In this document: one piece after another, positions 6,434 to 13,249 of the stretch
Layout of the letters: every line of letters begins with the position of its first letter
Position numbering within the stretch: the first letter of the stretch is position 1
DNA from: an uncultured Actinomycetes bacterium
GTDB taxonomy: Bacteria > Actinomycetota > Actinomycetes > Nanopelagicales > Nanopelagicaceae
DNA: 14,608 nucleotides
Reading direction: 5' to 3'
Assembly (NCBI GenBank): GCA_937864205.1
Contig: CALMJB010000064.1
Coordinates: 1-14,608, forward strand
Notes under the pieces: generated by a model
What the model saw: the letters and a program-made list of their open reading frames with translations, nothing else
What the model was told of the DNA's origin: nothing
Database searches by the model: none
Translations under genes and position numbers: made by a program

Positions 6434-6438
6434 TTTCG
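6424..6438 (-). promoter_or_regulatory. Partial Zur-box-like sequence over the ZIP gene start
   Basis: On the minus strand CGAAAATGATTGCAA matches the actinobacterial Zur consensus TGAAAATGATTTTCA, as I remember it, at 12 of 15 positions. It covers the predicted transcription start and first codons. One half-site is intact and the other is degraded, and part of it is coding, so chance is possible. Confidence 0.3.
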
Positions 6439-6439
6439 T

Positions 6440-6445
6440 AATCTA
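6440..6445 (-). promoter_or_regulatory. -10 element of a leaderless promoter for the ZIP gene
   Basis: Read on the minus strand: TAGATT, then ACGAAA (6 nt), then ATG at 6433. Spacing is identical to the promoters at 1547, 2176 and 9727. No Shine-Dalgarno is present. Confidence 0.6.
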
Positions 6446-6450
6446 CCCTT

Positions 6451-6456
6451 TAGAAT
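6451..6456 (+). promoter_or_regulatory. Candidate -10 element for glyS
   Basis: TAGAAT on the plus strand, 5 bp from the divergent ZIP -10, would start transcription near 6463. That gives a leader of about 45 nt containing the GGAGA ribosome-binding site. The two promoters lie back to back in a 74-bp gap. Confidence 0.45.
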
Positions 6457-6495
6457 TAAGAGTTACTAAATGCAACCGCCGACAGCCAGCCGGAT

Positions 6496-6500
6496 GGAGA
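6496..6500 (+). promoter_or_regulatory. Ribosome-binding site of glyS
   Basis: GGAGA is 7 nt before ATG 6508. It is one of very few good Shine-Dalgarno sequences in the window, and it confirms the glyS start. Confidence 0.6.
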
Positions 6501-6507
6501 AATTAAA

Positions 6508-7887
6508 ATGGCAGCCGATAGATTAGAAACAATCGTTTCACTCGCAAAGCGTCGTGGCTTTGTTTATCCATCTTCCGAGATTTATGGTGGCTTGCGCGCC
6601 GCTTGGGATTACGGTCCGCTCGGTGTTGAATTAAAAAATAATGTAAAGCGCCAATGGTGGCGTTACATGGTGACACAACGCGAAGATGTAGTTGGTCTGG
6701 ATTCCTGCGTAATTTTGGCAAAAGAGGTTTGGCAAGCATCTGGCCATGTTGAAACTTTCACCGATCCACTAACTGAATGCACATCGTGTCATAAACGATA
6801 TCGAGCCGATCATTTGATTGAAGCTTTTGAAAATAAACATAATCGAAAACCAGAATCACTTTCAGAGGTGAATTGTCCAAATTGCGGAACAAAGGGAAAG
6901 TTCACCGAACCCCGACAATTTTCTGGGTTATTAAAAACATATCTTGGCGCGGTTGAAGATGAAAGTGGATTGGCTTATTTACGGCCAGAAACTGCTCAGG
7001 GAATCTTCATTAATTTTCAAAATGTTGCAGCAACTTCCCGAAAAAAACCGCCATTTGGAATTGGCCAAATTGGTAAATCTTTTCGTAATGAGATCACACC
7101 CGGTAATTTCATATTTAGAACTCGGGAATTTGAACAAATGGAGATGGAATTTTTTGTGCCACCCGGCACCGATGAAGAGTGGCATCAATATTGGATAGAT
7201 ACCAGACTTGCTTGGTATAAAGATTTAGGTATAAATGCGGATCGACTGCGACTATTTGAGCATCCAAAGGAAAAACTTTCCCATTACTCAAAGCGCACTG
7301 TTGATATCGAGTACAAATTTGAGTTCACCGGAACTGATTGGGGCGAATTAGAAGGTATAGCCAACCGAACCGATTTTGATTTGAAGGCACATAGCGAAAG
7401 TTCTGGCGAAAATCTCACCTGGTTTGATCAAGAGAAAAATGAACGCTGGACACCGTATGTAATCGAACCTGCCGCCGGCGTTGATCGATGCACTTTAACT
7501 TTTATGATGGATGCATATACCGAAGATGAAGCACCAAACTCAAAAGGTGAAATGGAAAAGCGTGCGGTGATGAAACTTGATCATCGATTAGCACCAATTA
7601 AAGCAGCGGTATTGCCACTATCTCGAAATGCAGATCTATCGCCAAAAGCTAGAGATTTAGCGGTGCAATTGCGCAAACAATGGAATGTTGAATTTGATGA
7701 TGCCGGTGCAATTGGCCGAAGGTATCGCCGCCAAGATGAGATCGGTACACCATTTTGCATAACCGTTGATTTCGATTCGTTGAATGATCAAGCGGTGACT
7801 ATTCGCGAACGAGATTCAATGGCGCAAGAGCGAGTGGCAATCGATAAGGTATTTGATTATTTATCAAGCCGATTAGTTGGCTGCTAA
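6508..7887 (+). CDS. glyS: Glycine--tRNA ligase, dimeric type
   Basis: Charges tRNA-Gly with glycine in the cytoplasm. 459 residues, the single-chain alpha2 class II enzyme and not the alpha/beta tetramer. An early GlyRS motif is GGLRAAWDYGPLG (27-39). A zinc-finger insertion holds C91-x2-C94 and C123-x2-C126. YLRPETAQGIF (157-167) and motif 2, FRNEITPGNFIFRTREFEQ (192-210), form the ATP and glycine site. Motif 3, GVDRCTLTFM, is at 324-333. The anticodon-binding domain fills about 360-459. Start ATG 6508 has a proper GGAGA site. dusB follows after 10 nt. The two run in the same direction and are probably one transcript with the YdcF-like gene. Confidence 0.97.
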   Translation: MAADRLETIVSLAKRRGFVYPSSEIYGGLRAAWDYGPLGVELKNNVKRQWWRYMVTQREDVVGLDSCVILAKEVWQASGHVETFTDPLTECTSCHKRYRADHLIEAFENKHNRKPESLSEVNCPNCGTKGKFTEPRQFSGLLKTYLGAVEDESGLAYLRPETAQGIFINFQNVAATSRKKPPFGIGQIGKSFRNEITPGNFIFRTREFEQMEMEFFVPPGTDEEWHQYWIDTRLAWYKDLGINADRLRLFEHPKEKLSHYSKRTVDIEYKFEFTGTDWGELEGIANRTDFDLKAHSESSGENLTWFDQEKNERWTPYVIEPAAGVDRCTLTFMMDAYTEDEAPNSKGEMEKRAVMKLDHRLAPIKAAVLPLSRNADLSPKARDLAVQLRKQWNVEFDDAGAIGRRYRRQDEIGTPFCITVDFDSLNDQAVTIRERDSMAQERVAIDKVFDYLSSRLVGC

Positions 7888-7897
7888 TAATTTATTG

Positions 7898-9076
7898 ATG
7901 CTACAAACTAAAGTAAAACCATTAAGACTTGAAATTAAAAATGGCCGGTTTGTAAATAACGAATTTCTAATTGATCCACCGGTGGTATTGGCACCGATGG
8001 CAGGCATAACAAACTCTGCATTTCGCACTCTTTGCCGTGAACACGGAGCCGGACTTTATGTTTGCGAGATGGTGACTGCCCGCGCATTGATCGAGCGACG
8101 CGAAGAAACTTTGCGGCTGATGAATTTTGCACCAAATGAATCACCTAGATCGGTGCAGTTGTATGCCGTTGATCCGCTCACCATGAAAAAAGCGGTCGAG
8201 ATGATTGGCAGCGAAGATTTAGCAGATCACATCGATATGAATTTTGGTTGCCCGGTTCCTAAAGTTACTCGCCGTGGTGGTGGGGCAGCGCTGCCATTTA
8301 AACGCAGATTATTTTCCGAAATCGTAAAAGCTGCAGTGGACACCGCTTCCAAATATGGAATTCCGGTAACAGTAAAGATGCGTATTGGAATTGATGAAAC
8401 ACATAAAACATTTAAGGAAGCGGCAATGAGTGCAGCGCAACTTGGCGTTTCATGGGTGGCACTACACGCAAGAACAGCGGCACAACTTTATGATGGCAAA
8501 GCAAATTGGAATGCAATCTCGGAATTAGTTGAACATTTATCTGCAACAAATGTGCCAGTTCTGGGTAATGGTGATATTTGGTCAGGCGAAGATGGATTAA
8601 GAATGATGCACGAAACTGGGTGCGCTGGCATCGTGATTGGTCGCGGCTGTCTTGGCCGACCATGGTTATTTGCCGATTTGGCAAATACTTTTCGCGGCGA
8701 AAAGGTGCAAACAAATCCAACCTTGTTCCAAGTTCGAGATTTAATGTTTAGACATGCGCAGTTATTGATTGCTTACTTTGAAAATGAGGATCGAGCGATG
8801 CGCGATCTTCGCAAACATATGGCTTGGTATCTAAAAGGTTTTCAAGTTAATCGAAGTTTGCGGGCGCAATTTGGCATGGTCGCTTCGCTCGCTGAATTTT
8901 CACAATTGCTTGCCCAATTAAATGATCAGCCATATCCAACCGCGATTGGTGCTGCTCCACGTGGTCGAACCAGTCACGCTCGGCCGGTTACTTTGCCAGA
9001 TGGTTGGTTGAACAATCCCGATGAATTATCTGAGGAAATTGCCATTGAATCTGATGAATCAGGATCTGGTGGTTAA
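7898..9076 (+). CDS. dusB: tRNA-dihydrouridine synthase DusB
   Basis: FMN enzyme reducing uridine to dihydrouridine in the tRNA D-loop. 392 residues from ATG 7898. Motifs, counted from that start: LAPMAGITN (31-39); DMNFGCPVPKVTRRGGGAALP, within 113-133, with catalytic Cys118; a VKMRIG strand; and the phosphate-binding GNGDIW and IGRGCLGRPW segments in the second half of the barrel. A TTG in the same frame at 7877 would overlap glyS by 11 nt and add seven residues that look like nothing in the family, so ATG 7898 is preferred. There is no clear ribosome-binding site; the 10-nt gap suggests coupling to glyS. The last 30 or so residues (acidic, Gly/Ser-ended) are a low-complexity tail. Confidence 0.94.
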   Translation: MLQTKVKPLRLEIKNGRFVNNEFLIDPPVVLAPMAGITNSAFRTLCREHGAGLYVCEMVTARALIERREETLRLMNFAPNESPRSVQLYAVDPLTMKKAVEMIGSEDLADHIDMNFGCPVPKVTRRGGGAALPFKRRLFSEIVKAAVDTASKYGIPVTVKMRIGIDETHKTFKEAAMSAAQLGVSWVALHARTAAQLYDGKANWNAISELVEHLSATNVPVLGNGDIWSGEDGLRMMHETGCAGIVIGRGCLGRPWLFADLANTFRGEKVQTNPTLFQVRDLMFRHAQLLIAYFENEDRAMRDLRKHMAWYLKGFQVNRSLRAQFGMVASLAEFSQLLAQLNDQPYPTAIGAAPRGRTSHARPVTLPDGWLNNPDELSEEIAIESDESGSGG

Positions 9077-9709
9077 TTGTTTATTTTCAAAATAGTTCGA
9101 AAAATAATTTTCTTATTTTTACCGCTATTAATTACATTGGCATTTCTCGGGTTTGCTTGGTCGGCTGGGCATATTTATTTAACTGCCCGTACCAGCGAAC
9201 CAGTCCGCAGTGATGTCTTAGTAGTTATGGGCGCTGCACAATCAGATGGCAAACCAGATGAAGTTTTACAAGCCAGATTGGCGCGCGCAAAATCTATTTA
9301 TGACAAAGGATTAGTTAAATTTATTTACACCGTTGGCGCTGGCGCACCAGGAGATCGAACTACCGAAGCAATGTCGAGTTTTAATTGGTTGATTTCAAAT
9401 GGAATCAGTCGAAAATCAATTGTGGTGATTGAAAAAGGCAAATCAACTTTAGAAAGCACAAAGGCTTATGCAAAAATCATGAAGGAAAATAATTTACAGT
9501 CGGTGATTATTGCCACCGATCCATACCACTGTTTGCGGGCAATCACTATGGCGCGAGATCTTGAGCTGTTTGCATCATGTGCTAAAAGCACAACTGGACC
9601 AGCCGATCTAGAAAATAGTTCTTATCGATATTTATTGCGTGAAACCGGCGCATATGTTGCATATGTGACATTAGGGCGAAGAGGCATTGTTTTAAGCGAT
9701 AGAAATTAG
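9077..9709 (+). CDS. YdcF/SanA-like DUF218 protein, membrane-anchored
   Basis: One N-terminal transmembrane helix (about 8-30) anchors a DUF218 domain (about 44-200). This domain occurs in the vancomycin-resistance protein SanA and in YdcF; its biochemical role is poorly known, though an envelope role is often proposed. Family signatures seen: DVLVVMGAA (46-54), the basic helix around RLARAKSIYDKG (67-78), STLESTKAYA (123-132) and TDPYHCLRA (147-155). 210 residues. It starts at TTG 9077, directly after the dusB stop, with GGTGG at 9068-9072 as a usable ribosome-binding site 4 nt away. No ATG in this frame would keep the anchor. It probably shares the glyS-dusB transcript, though its function is unrelated to theirs. 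Confidence 0.85.
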   Translation: MFIFKIVRKIIFLFLPLLITLAFLGFAWSAGHIYLTARTSEPVRSDVLVVMGAAQSDGKPDEVLQARLARAKSIYDKGLVKFIYTVGAGAPGDRTTEAMSSFNWLISNGISRKSIVVIEKGKSTLESTKAYAKIMKENNLQSVIIATDPYHCLRAITMARDLELFASCAKSTTGPADLENSSYRYLLRETGAYVAYVTLGRRGIVLSDRN

Positions 9710-9719
9710 AGTGTCGTAA

Positions 9720-9738
9720 ATCCAAATAGGATTTGGAT
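9720..9738. promoter_or_regulatory. Perfect palindrome over the dgt promoter, probable operator
   Basis: ATCCAAAT-AGG-ATTTGGAT has 8-bp arms with no mismatch and a 3-bp centre. It contains the -10 TAGGAT (9727-9732) and ends on the base before ATG 9739, which is also the predicted transcription start. A dimeric repressor bound here would block RNA polymerase. It matches no NrdR or LexA site that I know. An RNA hairpin role is unlikely if transcription starts at 9739. Confidence 0.55.
9727..9732 (+). promoter_or_regulatory. -10 element of a leaderless promoter for dgt-dnaG
   Basis: TAGGAT, then TTGGAT (6 nt), then ATG 9739. This spacing, shared with three other ORFs in the window, decides the dgt start in favour of ATG 9739 over TTG 9733. 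Confidence 0.6.
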
Positions 9739-10980
9739 ATGTCTGATGTGAACATTGAACATCCCGGTTATAAAGATTTTGATCGAGAGAGATTTCAAGA
9801 TGAACCGGCAAAGCGCGCTGGTCGAACTGAATTTGCGCGCGATCGCGCTCGCATTATTCATTCATTTGCTTTGCGCCGACTCGCTGCGAAAACGCAGGTT
9901 GCAGTTCCGTGGGCGACAGATTTTCCACGCACCAGACTTTCGCACTCTTTGGAATGCGCACAAGTTGGTCGCGAACTCGGATTAGCACTTGGGGCTGATC
10001 CAGATTTGATGGAAGGGGCGTGCCTGGCTCATGACATTGGTCATCCACCATTTGGTCACAATGGCGAGAGCGCATTAAATGAGATTGCAAAAAGTTGTGG
10101 TGGATTCGAAGGGAACGCGCAAAGTTTGCGGCTATTGATTCGCTTAGAAGCAAAAACCGTTGATAAACACGGAAAATCCATTGGATTAAATCTGACCAGA
10201 AGTTCATTAGATGCCGCCACTAAATATCCCTGGCCAAGATCGGTTAATGATAAAAAATTTGGAGTCTATTCCGATGATCTGGAAATCTTTAATTGGTTTC
10301 GCACCGGCGCACCACAAAATAAAACCTCAATCGAAGCCCAAATTATGGATTGGTCAGATGATGTCGCTTATTCAGTGCATGATTTTGAAGATGCACTGGT
10401 AACCAATCAAGTAAAACTAAATGAACTCGCCAAAGATTTACCTAAACTATTTAAGGTAGCCAAAACAGATTATTTGCCTGATATCAACGAATCTGAATTT
10501 GCACAGGCTTTCAACAATTTGCAAAATCTTTCCTGTTGGCCAAAGGAATATGATGGTTCACATACACAATTGGCTCGCTTGAAAGATCTCACCAGCCAAC
10601 TTATCGGCCGGTTCGCGCAATCTGCCGAAGTCGCAACCAGACAAAAGTATGGTCTGGCAAATCTGACCAGATATGCCGCTGACCTAATAGTTCCGCGGGC
10701 GCAGCGCATCGAAGTGGCATTTCTTAAATCAATTGGCGCTCATTATGTAATTAATGCCGATGCTTCTCAGGTTCGATATGGCGAGCAACAGCGATTATTG
10801 CAAGAATTAGTAGAGCGATTACTTGAAACTGCTCCAAATTCCTTGGAAGGATTCTTCAAAGATGATTGGCAATTTGCAAAAACGGAATCAGAAAAATTAC
10901 GGGTGGTAGTAGATCAAGTGGCATCGCTGACCGATATTGGAGCACAGAAACTGCACAAAAAGTTGTTTGGAATGAAATAA
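9739..10980 (+). CDS. dgt: Deoxyguanosinetriphosphate triphosphohydrolase (dNTPase)
   Basis: HD-domain enzyme that splits dNTPs, typically dGTP, into deoxynucleoside and triphosphate, trimming the dNTP pool. 413 residues from ATG 9739. Metal-site residues: H69 in TRLSHSLE, the H98-D99 pair in CLAHDIGHPPFGH with H102 and H107, and the aspartates of MDWSDDVAYSVHDFED (D207/D208). The FPRTRLSHS stretch (62-70) is typical of the dgt family. A TTG in frame at 9733 lies inside the promoter palindrome and upstream of the predicted transcript start, so it is not used. dnaG starts 5 nt after the stop, giving a dgt-dnaG operon that links nucleotide pool control to replication priming, as in other actinobacteria. 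Confidence 0.93.
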   Translation: MSDVNIEHPGYKDFDRERFQDEPAKRAGRTEFARDRARIIHSFALRRLAAKTQVAVPWATDFPRTRLSHSLECAQVGRELGLALGADPDLMEGACLAHDIGHPPFGHNGESALNEIAKSCGGFEGNAQSLRLLIRLEAKTVDKHGKSIGLNLTRSSLDAATKYPWPRSVNDKKFGVYSDDLEIFNWFRTGAPQNKTSIEAQIMDWSDDVAYSVHDFEDALVTNQVKLNELAKDLPKLFKVAKTDYLPDINESEFAQAFNNLQNLSCWPKEYDGSHTQLARLKDLTSQLIGRFAQSAEVATRQKYGLANLTRYAADLIVPRAQRIEVAFLKSIGAHYVINADASQVRYGEQQRLLQELVERLLETAPNSLEGFFKDDWQFAKTESEKLRVVVDQVASLTDIGAQKLHKKLFGMK

Positions 10981-10985
10981 AAATT

Positions 10986-12803
10986 ATGGCCGGAAGAATT
11001 AAAGATAGTGATGTTGCGTATGTGCGCGACCACAGTCACATAGATGAAGTAGTTGGCGATTATGTACAGTTAAAAAATGCTGGTGGAGGCCAAAAGAAAG
11101 GTCTCTGCCCATTTCATGATGAAAAGTCGCCATCTTTTCATGTAACGCCTAGCAAAGGTTTTTTCCACTGTTTTGGTTGCCAGACCGGTGGCGATGTAAT
11201 TGCATTCCTAATGAAAATCGATCACTTAACCTTTACCGAATCAGTTGAACGTTTGGCCGAGCGAATTGGTTATCAACTTACATATGAATCAAATTACAAT
11301 TCAAATCAATCGGCAAATACAATAACTCGCAATCGATTAGTAGCCGCAAATACTGCCGCAGCTGAGTACTATCAATCTCAATTACAACTTCCAAATGCAC
11401 AAACTGCTCGAGATTTTTTACAAAAACGTGGTTTTGATAAAAATGTAGCTGCCGATTTTGGAATCGGATACGCTCCCGATGATTGGGATCTACTTTATAA
11501 AGAACTCAAAAAGTTAAGTTTCACCGATCAAGAATTAAATCAAGCCGGTCTAATCAAAGAGGGCTCAAAAGGATTCATAGATCGCTACCGCAATCGATTA
11601 ATTTGGCCGGTAAAAGACATTTCCGGTGACATTGTCGGATTCGGAGCTCGCAAATTAGCCAGCGATGAAGTTGATACTGGACCTAAATATTTAAACTCGC
11701 CGGAAACTGCAATTTATAAGAAAAACCAAATTCTTTACGGATTAGATATTGCTAAAAAAGAAATTGCCAAAACCAGACAGGTGGTTATCGTTGAAGGATA
11801 TACCGATGTAATGGCCGCACATCTTTCTGGTGTAAAAACTGCAATCGCAACCTGTGGCACCGCTTTCGGAGACGAGCACATTCGAATAATTCGCAGATTA
11901 CTTATGGATGATGACACATTCAGAGGCGAGGTAATTTTTACATTTGATGGTGATGCCGCCGGACAAAAAGCTGCTCTCCGGGCATTTTCAGATGATCAAA
12001 AATTTGTAGCGCAAACATTTGTAGCGGTGGAACCAAATGGATTAGATCCCTGCGAATTAAGACAGGCGCATGGTGATTCCGCAGTACGTGATTTAGTCGC
12101 GCGACGGGTGCCATTATTTGAATTTGCAATCAAGAACGAGATTTCAAAATATGATTTAAAAACCGCCGAAGGTCGCGTTAGCGCACTAAATCAAACCGCT
12201 CCGTTAATTGCGCGAATTAAAGATGCATCATTACGCCCTGAATACATTCGGTTAGTTTCGCTTTGGTTAGGACTAGATATTGATTTAGTTTCCAAAGCGG
12301 TTAAATCAGGATCAGGTAAGACTCAACCTGGGCAAAATGTGAGTCAATACTCACTGTCAGATCCGGTAATTCAATTAGAACGTGAAGTATTGAAAATTAA
12401 ATTACAAAAACCAGAATTGATTACCGATTGGAAAGATCTAGAAAAAGCGGCATTTGTTTACCCGGTGCACAATTCGATTCGAGAGCTGCTTGATCAAAAT
12501 CCTGAAACAAGCATTACCGCAGTACTTGAAAAAATAGATGATGCTCAATTAAGCGCAACGCTTACCTCTTTATTAGTAGAACCAATTAGATTTGATGGTG
12601 AAGTGAATACTAAATATGCAGCAAGTGTGATGGCGAGATTGCGAGAAGTAGCGCTTACTAGAGAAATTGCAGAATTAAAGTCGCAACTTCAGCGCATTAA
12701 TCCGGTTGAAAATGAGAGCGATTATCAAAAGATTTTTGCTGATTTAGTTTCAATGGAAGCAGCCCGCAGAGTATTAAAGGATCTAGCAACCTCAGGAATT
12801 TGA
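10986..12803 (+). CDS. dnaG: DNA primase
   Basis: Synthesises the RNA primers for chromosome replication. 605 residues. The zinc-binding domain holds C41-x2-H44 and C62-x2-C65 and recognises template. The RNA polymerase core has RYRNRLIWPVKD (200-211) and GFGARKL (218-224). The Toprim metal residues are E270 in IVEGYTDV, D321 and D323 in TFDGDAAG, and D354 in LDPCEL. The C-terminal part (about 370-605) would bind DnaB helicase. The DPC form of the third acidic motif is what I recall from actinobacteria. The frame stays open upstream to 10866, inside dgt, but MAGRIKDSDVAYVR is the family's normal N-terminus, so ATG 10986 is used. No ribosome-binding site is evident. Confidence 0.96.
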   Translation: MAGRIKDSDVAYVRDHSHIDEVVGDYVQLKNAGGGQKKGLCPFHDEKSPSFHVTPSKGFFHCFGCQTGGDVIAFLMKIDHLTFTESVERLAERIGYQLTYESNYNSNQSANTITRNRLVAANTAAAEYYQSQLQLPNAQTARDFLQKRGFDKNVAADFGIGYAPDDWDLLYKELKKLSFTDQELNQAGLIKEGSKGFIDRYRNRLIWPVKDISGDIVGFGARKLASDEVDTGPKYLNSPETAIYKKNQILYGLDIAKKEIAKTRQVVIVEGYTDVMAAHLSGVKTAIATCGTAFGDEHIRIIRRLLMDDDTFRGEVIFTFDGDAAGQKAALRAFSDDQKFVAQTFVAVEPNGLDPCELRQAHGDSAVRDLVARRVPLFEFAIKNEISKYDLKTAEGRVSALNQTAPLIARIKDASLRPEYIRLVSLWLGLDIDLVSKAVKSGSGKTQPGQNVSQYSLSDPVIQLEREVLKIKLQKPELITDWKDLEKAAFVYPVHNSIRELLDQNPETSITAVLEKIDDAQLSATLTSLLVEPIRFDGEVNTKYAASVMARLREVALTREIAELKSQLQRINPVENESDYQKIFADLVSMEAARRVLKDLATSGI

Positions 12804-12807
12804 AAAT

Positions 12808-12837
12808 TTGGGCGAGCATTTAACATTTCGCTAGTAT
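12808..12837 (+). promoter_or_regulatory. Candidate tRNA-Asn promoter
   Basis: TTGGGC (12808-12813), 18 bp, TAGTAT (12832-12837): transcription would begin near 12844, 12 nt before the tRNA. This is the only recognisable -35/-10 pair in the window, which suits a strongly expressed stable RNA. GGGCGA and TCGCCC (12810-12815, 12839-12844) also form an inverted repeat across it. Confidence 0.5.
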
Positions 12838-12855
12838 TTCGCCCGCACCACTTGA

Positions 12856-12928
12856 TCCCTGATAGCTCAATCGGCAGAGCAGCCGGCTGTTAACCGGCAG
12901 GTTCTTGGTTCGAGTCCAAGTCAGGGAG
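12856..12928 (+). tRNA. tRNA-Asn (anticodon GTT)
   Basis: Full cloverleaf: acceptor TCCCTGA/TCAGGGA (12856-12862/12921-12927), D-stem GCTC/GAGC, anticodon stem GCCGG/CCGGC with loop CTGTTAA and anticodon GTT at 12889-12891, T-stem CTTGG/CCAAG with loop TTCGAGT, and discriminator G 12928. Every stem is perfectly paired. The 3' CCA is not encoded (GCAATG follows), so it must be added by the CCA enzyme. It decodes AAC and AAU. Confidence 0.97.
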
Positions 12929-12951
12929 CAATGAAAAAAAATATCTAGACC

Positions 12952-12995
12952 GATAAAACAGTTATTAGAACAGATAAAAGGACAGGGATAAAAGG
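12952..12995 (+). repeat. GATAAAA repeats before the ACT-domain gene
   Basis: GATAAAA occurs at 12952, 12973 and 12987, the last two extended to GATAAAAGG. Starts are 21 and 14 bp apart. The second GATAAAAGG runs into the AGGTG ribosome-binding site (12994-12998 region) of the next gene. Purine-rich leader DNA; no clear -10 is seen, so the gene may be read from the tRNA promoter. Confidence 0.3.
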
Positions 12996-13003
12996 TGTAG
13001 CAG

Positions 13004-13249
13004 ATGGCGCAATTTCAATTAGAGATTGCTCTACCAGATCGCCCAGGTTCCTTAGGAGCGGTCGCTTCGGCAATCGGTTTTGCCGGTGGCGATATCAAAT
13101 CAATAAATATTTTAAGAAATGAAAACGGGCGCGGCATCGATCAAATCTTGGTTGCAATACCTGGCTCTGATACAACTGATTTAGTAAATGTATTAAATGC
13201 AATTGGCGGCGTTGAAGTCTTATCGATCAAGCCACTTCAAAGTAATTAA
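13004..13249 (+). CDS. Small stand-alone ACT-domain protein
   Basis: 81 residues forming little more than one ACT domain, the small-molecule (usually amino acid) sensing fold. The N-terminal strand and ligand loop LEIALPDRPGSLGAV (6-20) carry the classic D-R-P-G-x-L motif. A strand follows at 29-38 (GDIKSINILR), another at 45-52 (IDQILVAI), then a helix and a last strand to 78. With no attached enzyme it probably acts as a regulatory partner or sensor; the ligand and target are unknown. AGGTG lies about 6 nt before ATG 13004, a usable ribosome-binding site. It follows the tRNA gene, perhaps on the same transcript, and its stop overlaps that of galT by 4 bases. Confidence 0.8.
   Translation: MAQFQLEIALPDRPGSLGAVASAIGFAGGDIKSINILRNENGRGIDQILVAIPGSDTTDLVNVLNAIGGVEVLSIKPLQSN

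Noticed and set aside
7877..7897. TTG 7877 as dusB start, overlapping glyS by 11 nt
   Set aside because: Adds MAANNLL with no family counterpart; ATG 7898 lies just after the glyS stop and keeps the whole domain.
10866..10985. N-terminal extension of dnaG into dgt
   Set aside because: The extra 40 residues come from an out-of-frame reading of dgt, and the family N-terminus begins at ATG 10986.
12045..12065. DnaG third acidic motif reads DPC and not DPD, a possible active-site loss
   Set aside because: I recall DPC with a conserved glutamate or aspartate in actinobacterial primases; the other Toprim residues are intact, so the enzyme is taken as active.
12810..12844. GGGCGA/TCGCCC inverted repeat after dnaG as a terminator
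   Set aside because: The loop is 23 nt, the stem is 6 bp and no T-run follows; the same bases form a better tRNA promoter.
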